Notes: generated by a model not told the origin, from the sequence alone. A DNA stretch of 38,534 nucleotides from Synechococcus sp. M44_DOE_062 (GCA_015295985.1 DVDX01000071.1:1-38534); one strand, 5' to 3'; positions 18,366 through 26,352 are shown, numbered from the stretch's first letter. Numbers and translations: made by a program.

Positions 18366-18492
18366 TTTTGTGGGCACTCCCCGCCCTCTTCGGTACCTCA
18401 CCGGGACAGAGTTCTCAGGTTCTGCATCAGGAGTGCTTGAATGAACATAGCCCATTGACTCTAGGGTTTGATTGCCTCTCTCGAATCTCGCC

Positions 18493-18756
18493 ATGCCTTT
18501 GCCCCCCGCAACTACGCCCCTGTACAATCACCCTCTCCACATCATCGAACGCTGGCTGGAGGATCAGGGCTGTACCCGCGACCCGCAAGATGTGGAGCAG
18601 TGGTTTTGCGAACGGCCTGGCTGGAAAGCCATTTTGCGCCTGGAAGAAACCAGCATTTGGGTGCGATACACCTACCCAGACGGCAACACCAAAACTTTAT
18701 CTTTTCCCTATTCCCTCAGCCGGCAAGACGTAGAACAGGCCATTTTTGAGAGCTAG
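18493..18756 (+). CDS. DUF3143 family protein
   Basis: This 87-residue cyanobacterial protein is of unknown function, with the family pattern [37 protein letters not shown] and SRQDVEQAI. An in-frame TTG at 18472 would add seven residues, but the ATG at 18493 begins at the conserved region. gloB starts seven bases after its stop, so the two are very likely translated from one message. Confidence 0.8.
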   Translation: MPLPPATTPLYNHPLHIIERWLEDQGCTRDPQDVEQWFCERPGWKAILRLEETSIWVRYTYPDGNTKTLSFPYSLSRQDVEQAIFES

Positions 18757-18763
18757 CCAAGCC

Positions 18764-19522
18764 ATGCGCGTCCTGCAGTTGCCCGCCCTGCGCGATAACT
18801 ATATCTACCTGCTCTACGACCCTGACACTGCAACAGCAGCCGTGGTGGATCCGGCGGTGGCCGAGCCGGTGCTGGAAAAGCTGACCGAGCTGGGGGCGGA
18901 GTTGGTGGCCATTTTCAACACCCACCACCATCACGACCACGTGGGGGGTAACCGGCAGCTTTTGGCTCGCTATCCTCAGGCTGCCGTCTATGCCGGCGAG
19001 GCGGATTGGGGGCGGATCCCTGGCCAGACGGTGGGGCTAAAGGCGGGAGAGACTGTGGTCTTTGGGGACCAGCGGGCAACGGTGCTGTTTGTGCCCGGCC
19101 ATACCCGCGGCCACATTGCGTATTACTTTCCCGATAGCGGGGATCTCTTCTGTGGCGATACTCTGTTTGCTGGGGGATGCGGGCGACTGTTTGAGGGCAC
19201 TCCGGAACAAATGGTGGGATCCCTGGATCAGCTGCGCCGGTTACCTGAACCAACGCGGGTGTGGTGTGCCCACGAGTACACCCTCAACAACCTCAGGTTT
19301 GCCCTGACAGTGGATGGGGAAAATCCCGACTTGCGGGCCCGTTATCAAAAGGTGGCCGCCCTGCGCCAATCGGGATCACCTACCGTCCCCAGTACTATCG
19401 GCGAGGAGCGGCGCACTAACCCGTTCCTGCGCTGGGATCAGTCGGCTCTGCAAGCTGCCACCGGGCTCCAGGATCCGGTGCGAGTCTTTGCTCGCCTACG
19501 TGGCATGAAGGATCAATTCTAA
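18764..19522 (+). CDS. gloB: Hydroxyacylglutathione hydrolase (glyoxalase II)
   Basis: The enzyme hydrolyses S-lactoylglutathione to lactate and glutathione in methylglyoxal detoxification. The 252-residue metallo-beta-lactamase fold carries the binuclear metal ligands THHHHDH, the His of VPGHTRGH, the bridging Asp of FCGDTLF and the His of WCAHEYT. The [10 protein letters not shown] segment and C-terminal RTNPFLRW glutathione-binding region are also present. The frame opens at 18746, but the ATG at 18764 lies seven bases after the DUF3143 stop and gives the normal length. Confidence 0.93.
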   Translation: MRVLQLPALRDNYIYLLYDPDTATAAVVDPAVAEPVLEKLTELGAELVAIFNTHHHHDHVGGNRQLLARYPQAAVYAGEADWGRIPGQTVGLKAGETVVFGDQRATVLFVPGHTRGHIAYYFPDSGDLFCGDTLFAGGCGRLFEGTPEQMVGSLDQLRRLPEPTRVWCAHEYTLNNLRFALTVDGENPDLRARYQKVAALRQSGSPTVPSTIGEERRTNPFLRWDQSALQAATGLQDPVRVFARLRGMKDQF

Positions 19523-19584
19523 AAATCTCGTTCTAACGTCTCGATGACACCTCACCCTTTAGGCATAAACTTTTGCGGAGGGAA

Positions 19585-19603
19585 CTTAACCAAACCTTAA
19601 AGT
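19585..19603 (+). promoter_or_regulatory. Candidate Pho box (SphR-type)
   Basis: CTTAACCA (19585-19592) matches the cyanobacterial Pho-box unit YTTAACCW, followed after three bases by CTTAAAGT (19596-19603). Units of 8 bp spaced by 3 bp are the known SphR arrangement. Only one unit is perfect. It lies ~100 bases upstream of the EAL gene, with a possible -10 CATACT at 19636-19641. Confidence 0.35.
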
Positions 19604-19698
19604 TATTTCCCCAAAGTTTCCCTTGGGAACCGAAGCATACTGGTAAAAAATGAGATACACAGCTTCAGCGTGAGTGCTCAGCAATCTCCCGATGCCCT

Positions 19699-20781
19699 AT
19701 GCCTTGCTCCAATTGTGCAGCCTTGCCAGACCCTCTGCAAGGGTCAGGACGGTTGTTTCTCTGGCTGCCGATTCTCCATACCCGCAGCAAAGTGTTGCAA
19801 GCTCTGGCAACTGAGCCTCAGCTTTTTATCCCAACCCAAGTTCAGCCTTTAGAAGATCTTGGTCTGGTCATCTCCATCCCCGAGGGCACCCTTAGGAGGA
19901 CACTGGAACAAATTGCCGGGCTCCTTTCTACAGAGGAGATGCGCTCCAGCCGAGCTTTGTTTTTAGAGGGGGATGCGGATCCCCGCTGGCAGGATTGTGG
20001 GCGGGTGGAGTCCTTGCTGCAGGTGCTCCACCGTGCTCGGGCAGAGTTGCTGATCCAAGTATTGGCGGAAAACCGGCTCACTGCCTATTTTCAGCCCATC
20101 GTCTCAGCTCGGGATCCCAGTCAGGTGGTGGCCCACGAAGCTCTGATGCGGGGGATCGATGCCGATGGGAAGCTGATTAGCCCCGGTCTTCTCCTTGACA
20201 TGGCCCGTGAAGCCCGCCTGCTCTGCCCGTTGGACCTGTCTGCCCGCCGCACTGCTATTGAAGCTGCCATTCAGCACCGCCTAGAAGGGGACCTGTTCAT
20301 CAACTTCAGCCCCACAGCCATTCACGATCCGGCCTTTTGCCTGCGCTCCACCGTTTGGGCTATCAGCCGCGCCGGGATCCCGCCGGAACGGGTGGTGTTT
20401 GAGGTAAACGAGTCGGATCGCAGCCCCGACATCGGCCATTTGCAGAGGATTTTGCAGTTTTACCGGCAGGCGGGCTTCCGCATGGCCCTTGATGATCTTG
20501 GCGCTGGCTATGGATCCCTAAACCTCTTGCACCAATTGCAGCCGGACGTGATCAAGCTGGATGTGGAGCTGATCCGAGGAGTGGATCGGGATCCCTACAA
20601 GGCGGTCATTGCCCAAAAGCTCCTAGAAGTGGCCCAAAACCTGGGGATCACTACTGTGGCGGAGGGGATCGAGACCCCTGAAGAGCTGCGGTGGGCTCAA
20701 GAGCAAGGAGTTAATCTGGTGCAGGGGTTTCTCATCAGCCCACCCCAACCCGCCCCCTTGACATCAAGGCCAGCAGGATAG
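19699..20781 (+). CDS. EAL-domain cyclic di-GMP phosphodiesterase
   Basis: The 360-residue protein has an N-terminal ~120 residues of unknown type that begin with a CSNC pair, then an EAL domain (~125-350). The active-site set is complete: HEALMRG (the EAL motif), Asn in FINFSPTAI, Glu in VFEVNES, the metal Asp pair in ALDDLGAGYGSL, Lys in DVIKLD and Glu in VAEGIET, with the QG near the end. It should therefore hydrolyse c-di-GMP to pGpG. No GGDEF, PAS or membrane segment is present. The 3' end overlaps the convergent MFS gene by 47 bases. A possible Pho box lies upstream. Confidence 0.88.
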   Translation: MPCSNCAALPDPLQGSGRLFLWLPILHTRSKVLQALATEPQLFIPTQVQPLEDLGLVISIPEGTLRRTLEQIAGLLSTEEMRSSRALFLEGDADPRWQDCGRVESLLQVLHRARAELLIQVLAENRLTAYFQPIVSARDPSQVVAHEALMRGIDADGKLISPGLLLDMAREARLLCPLDLSARRTAIEAAIQHRLEGDLFINFSPTAIHDPAFCLRSTVWAISRAGIPPERVVFEVNESDRSPDIGHLQRILQFYRQAGFRMALDDLGAGYGSLNLLHQLQPDVIKLDVELIRGVDRDPYKAVIAQKLLEVAQNLGITTVAEGIETPEELRWAQEQGVNLVQGFLISPPQPAPLTSRPAG

Positions 20782-21910
20782 TCGCTCCTAGCCCTTGGGT
20801 GACTACCGAAAAGAGCACTAAGCCAGTCAGGGAGAAATCGTAAAGCACCCCCATCAGGGCGCTGCCCACAAACCAAGCCAATCCATAGACACTGGTGAAT
20901 AGACCAAAGGCAAAGCCCCTCGTCTCAGGAGCTACCATACCGGCCACCGCCGCCTTCATGATGGATTCTTGGGCCCCCAAACCAATCCCCCAGAGCACCA
21001 TGCCCAGCACCGTCAGAGCATAGGTACCGGAAAAGGCCAGCGGCGCAAATCCAGCCGATACCACCACCACCCCCAGCAAGCTCCACAGCCCCACGCGGTC
21101 GAACAGCCAGCCACATCCTAAGGCAGCCAGGGCATCCACCCCCATAGCCAGGGCATACAGCAGCGGGATTTCTACACCACCGCTTCCCTGCCCATTGACC
21201 TGCTGCAAATGCAAAGCAATCAAGAGGAAATCCGCAAAGCCCATCGCTATACAGGCGGCAGCGAGCAGATAGATCCAGAACAGTCTTGGCAGCTCTTGAC
21301 CTTTAGCAGGTGGGGGATCTGATTCAAACTTTCTCGGATTGGGATAGATCTGTTGTCCCAGCAGCAATACCCCCAACCCCATCAAGGCCGGGATTCCGAG
21401 TACCAAGAACCCACCGCGAAACCCTTGCCCGGCCCAAATCATCACTGCCACCAACAGCGGTCCCCCTACAGCCCCAATTTGATCCATTGCCTCGTGCAGA
21501 CCAAATCCCAGGCCCCGCCCCACCTGCGTAGCAGCATGAGAAAGCAACACATCCCGCGGCGGAGTGCGGATCCCTTTGCCAGTTCGTTCCGTCAACAACA
21601 GCAAGGCCGCCAAAGGCCAATGGCCCACCCAAGCCAGAGCGGGGATCACCAGTGTATTGATGCCATAACCCAGGGTGGTGAGCTGCCAGTAGCGCCCAGT
21701 GCGATCGCTCAAAACCCCAATCCCCAGACGCAAACCATAGGCCAGCAGTTCTCCCCCGCCTGCCACCAAGCCCACCACTGTGCCGCTGGCTCCTAGGGAT
21801 CCCAAAAAAGCCCCAGCAATGCTGCGTGCCCCTTCATAGGTAGCATCGGCGCAGAGGCTGACGATCCCCAGCAGAACAATAAAGCGCCAGGCAGAAGGGG
21901 AATCGGGCAT
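20735..21910 (-). CDS. Major facilitator superfamily transporter
   Basis: The 391-residue protein has about twelve hydrophobic helices and the MFS signature between helices 2 and 3 (LRLGIGVLSDRTGRYWQ), repeated in weaker form between helices 8 and 9 (CGWLFDRVG). The TGKGIRTPPRD segment after helix 4 is typical of a subgroup annotated only as MFS permeases. Substrate is unknown. GAGGAG lies about ten bases before the ATG. The C-terminus overlaps the EAL gene on the other strand. Confidence 0.88.
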   Translation of the reverse strand: MPDSPSAWRFIVLLGIVSLCADATYEGARSIAGAFLGSLGASGTVVGLVAGGGELLAYGLRLGIGVLSDRTGRYWQLTTLGYGINTLVIPALAWVGHWPLAALLLLTERTGKGIRTPPRDVLLSHAATQVGRGLGFGLHEAMDQIGAVGGPLLVAVMIWAGQGFRGGFLVLGIPALMGLGVLLLGQQIYPNPRKFESDPPPAKGQELPRLFWIYLLAAACIAMGFADFLLIALHLQQVNGQGSGGVEIPLLYALAMGVDALAALGCGWLFDRVGLWSLLGVVVVSAGFAPLAFSGTYALTVLGMVLWGIGLGAQESIMKAAVAGMVAPETRGFAFGLFTSVYGLAWFVGSALMGVLYDFSLTGLVLFSVVTQGLGATILLALMSRGRVGVG

Positions 21911-21951
21911 AACCAGCTCCTCGGCGTTGAGTCAGATCTAGGCTATTGCTG

Positions 21952-21987
21952 TGAGTATCTTGAGTATAGTGAGTTAGATGAGTTAGG
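21952..21987 (+). repeat. Four tandem 9-bp repeats in front of the antitoxin gene
   Basis: The units TGAGTATCT, TGAGTATAG, TGAGTTAGA and TGAGTTAGG follow without gaps and end three bases before the antitoxin ATG. They occupy the place of the promoter -10 and ribosome site; a TATAGT lies inside (21965-21970). They may be the antitoxin/toxin operator or a slippage-prone array that sets expression. Confidence 0.7.
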
Positions 21988-21990
21988 TTG

Positions 21991-22227
21991 ATGTCAATTG
22001 TAACTGTTGATGAAATTCAACGTGATCCCCTAAAGTACCTTCATCAGGTGGAGATGGGTAAAACTCTTGTCATTGTTAAGTCGGGCAAGCCTATTGCTGA
22101 GCTCAGACCTATCTCCAGTAGTCAGCGGTTACGCCCGTTTGGTCTGTGTGCGGGTGAATTTGTCGTTCCAGATGATTTCGACGCTCCTTTGCCAGAAGAT
22201 GTTCTCAACGCATTTGAGAGCCAATGA
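21991..22227 (+). CDS. Phd/YefM-family antitoxin
   Basis: This 78-residue protein reads MSIVTVDEIQRDPLKYLHQV, then KTLVIVKSGKPIAELRPI, the pattern of the Phd/YefM DNA-binding antitoxin fold, and ends in an acidic region (FDAPLPEDVLNAF) that would wrap the toxin. A TTG at 21988 is in frame but the ATG at 21991 is more likely. Its stop overlaps the toxin start as ATGA, so the pair is translationally coupled. The pair is visibly less G+C-rich than its neighbours, which suggests transfer. Confidence 0.88.
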   Translation: MSIVTVDEIQRDPLKYLHQVEMGKTLVIVKSGKPIAELRPISSSQRLRPFGLCAGEFVVPDDFDAPLPEDVLNAFESQ

Positions 22228-22622
22228 GAATTCTTCTAGATACACACATCTTTTTATGGTTTATCAGCTTATGGTTTATCAGCGGCAGCACCCGACTGTC
22301 AGAGCATCTTCGAGACGCAATTCGCGATCCAGAAAACCAGGTTTATCTGAGCGTAATCTCAATCTGGGAAGCCACTTTTAAGCACCAGTTGGGCAAGCTA
22401 CCTTTGCCGGAGCATCCCGCAACTTATTTACCCAGACAAAGAAACCCACATCAAATTGCCAGTCTTGACCTTGATGAGGATAGCGTAGCTCAACTAGCTA
22501 AGCTTCCGCTACTACACCGTGAACCGTTCGACAGAATCCTTATTTGCCAAGCTCTACAAAATGGATTGACCATTGCAACAGTGGATGCAGCCATTCGTGC
22601 CTACCCGGTCGATACTATGTAG
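22224..22622 (+). CDS. PIN-domain (VapC-type) RNase toxin
   Basis: This 132-residue PIN ribonuclease toxin has the acidic active-site residues in LLDTH (Asp6), SIWEATFK, EPFDRIL and ATVDAAI. Compared with the usual family start (LLDTHIFLWFIS-GDxRLS), this one reads IFLWFISLWFISGSTRLS: an exact 15-base tandem duplication (22254-22283) has inserted five extra residues in the first helix, next to the active site. The frame is kept, but activity may be altered. Paired with the antitoxin by an ATGA overlap. Confidence 0.87.
   Translation: MRILLDTHIFLWFISLWFISGSTRLSEHLRDAIRDPENQVYLSVISIWEATFKHQLGKLPLPEHPATYLPRQRNPHQIASLDLDEDSVAQLAKLPLLHREPFDRILICQALQNGLTIATVDAAIRAYPVDTM
22254..22283 (+). repeat. 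15-bp tandem duplication inside the toxin gene
   Basis: TTATGGTTTATCAGC occurs at 22254-22268 and again at 22269-22283 with no mismatch, adding the residues LWFIS in frame. An exact, length-conserving duplication implies recent origin or reversible slippage. Confidence 0.9.
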
Positions 22623-22688
22623 TATTGCAGTTATTCCAATGAAATTGTGAACCAATGAATCCATAGAGAACAAAGATTATCAGCCAGA

Positions 22689-22715
22689 GAAAAAGGAGGA
22701 TCCTCAGCTTTTTTC
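22689..22715. terminator. Bidirectional terminator between toxin and antiporter genes
   Basis: AAAAAG and CTTTTTT flank the palindrome GAGGATCCTC, so either strand forms a GC-rich stem with an A/T-rich edge ending in a T-run. It overlaps the antiporter stop codon (22704-22706) and lies 66 bases after the toxin stop. Confidence 0.6.
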
Positions 22716-24353
22716 GCCTTCGAGAACGGGGATCCCTCTCTTTCCAAAATCCTCTTCCTCTACCAAAATCACCGGAATCGGGCTGGTTTCCAGCACTGCT
22801 TGGGAGGTGGATCCCACCAACACTTGCTCCCAGCCACGGTGGCCACGCTTGCCCATGACTATGTCGGTTACCTGTCGCTCCTGAGCTAGGGTTACGATGG
22901 TCTCTGCCAAGGGCCCCGAGGCCAAGCAAAACTGGTGGCGAATATCGGCCAAAAGTCGCTGGGTGAGTTGCCGCAACGGTTCCACCTCTTTCCCCTGCGG
23001 CTCGTCGGTAACATGCAACACAATCACTTCCCCATCCACCCGCCGCGCCAGATCGGCCACCTTGCGCAGCACGGCTTCGGCCAAAGGGGAGGTGTCCACT
23101 GCTGCCAAAAAGCTTACCTTACCCTGGCTGCCCACCTTGGTGGGATCCACCTCTCCCTTTTCCAAAAGCCGGGGAGCACACACCTGGGTTAGCCAAGCGC
23201 CTAGGGGGGCTGTAGCCAAAATCGACAAAGCCGCTAAGGCCAAAATGATCTCCCCACCGGGGATCCCTTGGGCCAAAGGGATCCCACCAATGGCCGCCTG
23301 CACTGTCGCCTTGGCCATGTTGCCCGGCAACAAAAACAGCCGCTCCCGCCAAGTCCAGTTGCTCCCCAGGGTGGAAAGCCACCAGCCCAGTCCCCGCCCC
23401 AGCAGCAGGCTCAGGGTCAAAAGCAGCAAGCCCGGCCAAAACACGGATCCCAGCACCCCCAGATCCAGTGACGCTCCCATTAGCACAAACAACACGATCT
23501 CCGCCACCGTCCAGAGGGCATCGAACCCACTCCGCAGCCGCCGCGCCAAAGGGGCATCCAGCTCAATCAGAAAAAATCCCATGGCCATCACCGCCAGATA
23601 GCCGGAGAAATAGGGCCACACTTGGGGTGCCAGCACCAGCCCTAGGGCCATACAGGCAGCCAGCAGCACTTCCTGCACGCTGTTACGGGTCCAGTTTTGT
23701 TGGGTTAGCAGCGACACCAGAAGCCGCGCCCCCAGGTAGCCTATGGCCACGCCCAGCAGAATCTCCATCCCCACTTGGAACGGCAGCCACTGCAGCGGCG
23801 ACAGCTCCAGGCCCAGCAGGCGAATGCCCTCGGCGGATCCCTGGCCCAAAAAGCTGAGCAACAGGCTAAACCCTAAGAGCAGCAGCACATCGGAAAGGGC
23901 ACTGCCGGTCAAAATGGCATCCGGGATCCCTTTGGCCACCCCCCAGCCCAAACTCTTGAGGCGCAACATCCCCGGCACGATCACGGCTGGGGACTCCGCC
24001 CCAATCACGCAGCCCAACAGCAAACCGGTAGGCCAGTCCAACCCCAGGATCCAGGTGCTCAACAGGGCCACTGCCACCGCCTCGCAGGCCGCCGGCAAAA
24101 AACCCAGCCGCAACGCCACGGATCCCTGCTGGGCCAGCTTCTCCCGATCCAGCCCCAGGCCCGCCTTCATCAAAATGATCATTACGGCCACCACCCGCAG
24201 ATCCCCTGCCGCTGCCAGCACCTGGGGGGACAGGACATCTCTCAGCAGGATCCCCACGAGGATCATCCCCAGCAGAGGGGGCATCCCCAGCCGACCCACG
24301 ATTTGGCCGACAAAAAAGCCCATCACCAAGATCCACAGCCAACTGCCCAGCAT
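22704..24353 (-). CDS. Cation/proton antiporter fused to a universal stress (USP) domain
   Basis: The 549-residue protein has an N-terminal membrane part (~1-400) of the CPA monovalent cation:proton antiporter type, with about 12 helices, GQIVGRLGMPPLLGMILVGILL in the first, and GAESPAVIVPGML near the conserved transport region. The C-terminal ~130 residues form a USP domain: VSFLAAVDTSPLAEAVL, VIVLHV, then DIVMGKRGHRGWEQVLVGST, and PIPVILV, which resembles the nucleotide-binding form. The start is ATG at 24353, with GAGGA seven bases upstream; a GTG at 24356 is the alternative. A fluoride riboswitch lies 150-240 bases upstream on the same strand, so the substrate is likely tied to fluoride defence, through Na+/H+ or fluoride/H+ exchange. 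This is inference from the riboswitch. Confidence 0.9.
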   Translation of the reverse strand: MLGSWLWILVMGFFVGQIVGRLGMPPLLGMILVGILLRDVLSPQVLAAAGDLRVVAVMIILMKAGLGLDREKLAQQGSVALRLGFLPAACEAVAVALLSTWILGLDWPTGLLLGCVIGAESPAVIVPGMLRLKSLGWGVAKGIPDAILTGSALSDVLLLLGFSLLLSFLGQGSAEGIRLLGLELSPLQWLPFQVGMEILLGVAIGYLGARLLVSLLTQQNWTRNSVQEVLLAACMALGLVLAPQVWPYFSGYLAVMAMGFFLIELDAPLARRLRSGFDALWTVAEIVLFVLMGASLDLGVLGSVFWPGLLLLTLSLLLGRGLGWWLSTLGSNWTWRERLFLLPGNMAKATVQAAIGGIPLAQGIPGGEIILALAALSILATAPLGAWLTQVCAPRLLEKGEVDPTKVGSQGKVSFLAAVDTSPLAEAVLRKVADLARRVDGEVIVLHVTDEPQGKEVEPLRQLTQRLLADIRHQFCLASGPLAETIVTLAQERQVTDIVMGKRGHRGWEQVLVGSTSQAVLETSPIPVILVEEEDFGKRGIPVLEGEKS

Positions 24354-24457
24354 CACCAGATCCTCATCTCCTTGCCGTCAGGGTGTCGAAGGGCAGCCCA
24401 GGGAGAAAAAGCCATCCGCGTCAGGAGTGGGAGCACCATCGCGTCCGCAGGGTGGGG

Positions 24458-24590
24458 CCTCAAACAAAGCTGAAGACTCCTACCCCCTGGACTTGCCCAG
24501 AAGTGTAGGAGTCATCAGCCCCAATGTTCGAGGTTAAAACCCTCTTGGAAAATTCCAAGTGAGGCGGTTGCGGTGAACTCCATCACCGGT
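24458..24590 (-). promoter_or_regulatory. Fluoride riboswitch (crcB motif) with terminator-type expression platform
   Basis: The minus-strand RNA matches the crcB/fluoride aptamer. It has stem 1 and loop CGGTG-ATGGAGTT-CACCG (24571-24588), the conserved AACCGCC after it (24569 down to 24563), the 3' half GGGGC pairing with GCCTC as stem 2, then the conserved TGATGACTCCTAC (24505-24517). GGAGT in the first loop can pair with ACTCC in the last segment as the aptamer pseudoknot. GACTCCTAC is also complementary to GTAGGAGTC at about 24475-24483, which would form a hairpin followed by GCTTTGTTTG, a terminator. Fluoride binding would block it and allow expression. Only an antiporter gene follows. 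Stem 2 is longer than usual. Confidence 0.87.
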
Positions 24591-24642
24591 TGCCGGAGCA
24601 TTACTCGAAAGCTGACCGGCAACTCACTTGGCACCTAAGGTA

Positions 24643-25269
24643 TCATGCTTTGTCTTCCACTGCAATTGGGCGATAGGGGTGATCGGGACATCCAATGGAG
24701 CGATAGAAATCGCTGCACACATTGTGGGTGAGGCGGTCACTCATACTCCGGGTTACCTGCTGAACCACTTGATGGGCCACTCGATAAACCAACTTGCGGG
24801 GCAGAACCTGCAAAAACCTGGGCAAAGCCAGCCAGATCTCCAGATGAAGAGCCCAGTGAACACGGGTGGTGGGCAGGTCTTTTAGGGATCCCTGTAGCTC
24901 CTCCAGCCGGAAATCGGCTTGGCAGTTAACCCGGTAAGGCATTCCCTCATCGCCGGGCAACTCAATCGAGGTCAGGCGAAACCGGTAATCTTCATCCGGC
25001 CAGATCCTCACCCCAAAACTGGGCTCCAGCTCAAACCCAAGGCCACCCATGCGAAAAAACTGCAGCCGGTAGGTCTCTGCGGACAAAGCTTCCACCTGCA
25101 ACGGCCTAAAGCACCGCTGAATCCACTGGGCGTGGCCTCTTAGGTAGCGGGCCAAGGTCTCCCGATCCGTCTCCAGATCCACTTGTCCACACCGTGTGGC
25201 TCGCAAATCCAGGTGGGCTTTGTCCAGAGAGGGATCCAGAAGATCAGGGACGCCGCCTTCGGGGGACAT
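24643..25269 (-). CDS. DUF1997 family protein
   Basis: This 208-residue cyanobacterial/plastid protein is of unknown function. The recognisable pattern is LARYLRGHAQWIQRCFRP, LSAETYRLQFFRMGGLGFELEPSFGVRIWP and the C-terminal helical LPRKLVYRVAHQVVQQVTRSM. The frame is open to 25383, overlapping hisIE, but the ATG at 25269 has GAGGGG just upstream and begins eight bases after the hisIE stop, so it is the likelier start. It sits between hisIE and the riboswitch-controlled antiporter. Confidence 0.78.
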   Translation of the reverse strand: MSPEGGVPDLLDPSLDKAHLDLRATRCGQVDLETDRETLARYLRGHAQWIQRCFRPLQVEALSAETYRLQFFRMGGLGFELEPSFGVRIWPDEDYRFRLTSIELPGDEGMPYRVNCQADFRLEELQGSLKDLPTTRVHWALHLEIWLALPRFLQVLPRKLVYRVAHQVVQQVTRSMSDRLTHNVCSDFYRSIGCPDHPYRPIAVEDKA

Positions 25270-25276
25270 GGCCCCC

Positions 25277-25972
25277 TCACTTGGCGGAACGGCGGGCTTG
25301 GAGCTGGCGATAGACATCCTTAATATCCACCTGATAATGAGCAAGAGCCACGAGACAGTGGTACCAGAGATCGGCCATCTCACGGGCCAGGGCAGCGCGG
25401 TCTTGATCCTTGGCCGCCATCACCACCTCAGCCGTCTCCTCGCCGAGTTTCTTGAGAATGGCGTTCTCTCCCTTGGCCAGCAAGCTGCTGGTGTAAGAGT
25501 CAGGGCGGGGATCTGCCTGGCGGACCTTCACCACAGCAAACACCTGGGACAGGGTATCCGCTGCCGGGATGGGATCCCTTTGATCCCCTGGCATTGGGCG
25601 GAAGAAGCAACTGCGCGCCCCCGTGTGGCAAGCCGCCTCTCCCACCTGCTCCACCAAGATCACCAGCGCGTCGCCGTCGCAGTCGTAGCGGATTTGCCTG
25701 ACCCACTGCACATGACCGGAAGTTTCTCCCTTGGGCCACAGGGCCTGGCGAGACCGGCTCCAGAACCAGGTGCGGCCCGTTTCCAAAGTTTTCTGCAGCG
25801 ACTCCCGGTTCATCCAGGCCATCATCAGCACCGTTCCATCCAGGTAGTCCTGCACAATGGCTGGGATCAGGCCCTGTTCGTTGTAGCTGAGGCTGCCCAG
25901 CCAGGTGATCTCCTCAGGTAGGAGGGATCGAGGGGGATCCGAGGAAGGGTTGAAGGCCGGGGCAGCAACCAT
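25277..25972 (-). CDS. hisIE: Bifunctional phosphoribosyl-AMP cyclohydrolase / phosphoribosyl-ATP pyrophosphatase
   Basis: The protein catalyses the second and third steps of histidine biosynthesis. The 231-residue chain has the HisI part (~30-130) with the metal-binding DCDGD and [10 protein letters not shown] motifs, and the HisE part (~150-231) with [13 protein letters not shown] and ADLWYHCL. The frame is open to 26044, but the ATG at 25972 gives the usual length and starts just before the family's N-terminal region. No other his genes are adjacent. It leads into DUF1997 with an eight-base gap. Confidence 0.93.
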   Translation of the reverse strand: MVAAPAFNPSSDPPRSLLPEEITWLGSLSYNEQGLIPAIVQDYLDGTVLMMAWMNRESLQKTLETGRTWFWSRSRQALWPKGETSGHVQWVRQIRYDCDGDALVILVEQVGEAACHTGARSCFFRPMPGDQRDPIPAADTLSQVFAVVKVRQADPRPDSYTSSLLAKGENAILKKLGEETAEVVMAAKDQDRAALAREMADLWYHCLVALAHYQVDIKDVYRQLQARRSAK

Positions 25973-26046
25973 AGAGCAGCAACCTGAAAAACCGCATTGA
26001 GAGCAGAATAACAGAACCAGCCCTCGCCAAGATATCCTTGACAACC

Positions 26047-26352
26047 TCAGCCAAGGGGTACCAATTCCCGTGCCGCCAGGGACAGGACTATCCCTTCTCC
26101 CTCACCGGCCAGAGTCACCAGCCAGCGGTCGCGGTTTTCACGGGCGAGGATGATCCCCAGCCTCCCCTTAACAGAGGGAGGATACAACACTCGTACCCCC
26201 ATGCCCGGCTCGAGCTGGGCAGCCGACCGCAGGGGATCCCTTTCCAACTCAAGAGCTGGGTTACCGGGGATCCGCTTCTCCATTACCCAGGTCGCCCCAG
26301 GGTTCTCGGCTTTCCCTTCGGCAGCAGATGCCATGATCTCCCTCACCATCAC
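26047..26352 (-). CDS. Small protein of unknown function upstream of hisIE
   Basis: The frame gives up to 101 residues, and several ATGs are possible (26352, 26349, 26334, 26283). The C-terminal ~50 residues look like a small beta-barrel ([42 protein letters not shown]), similar in outline to KOW/SH3-type folds. I do not recognise the family. It lies 74 bases upstream of hisIE on the same strand. Support is moderate. Confidence 0.5.
   Translation of the reverse strand: MMVREIMASAAEGKAENPGATWVMEKRIPGNPALELERDPLRSAAQLEPGMGVRVLYPPSVKGRLGIILARENRDRWLVTLAGEGEGIVLSLAARELVPLG

Noticed and set aside
24357-24642. Ordinary spacer between DUF1997 and antiporter, or an Mn/cobalamin/c-di-AMP switch
   Set aside because: I compared the conserved segments with these classes and found no match; the fluoride (crcB) consensus fits all segments instead.
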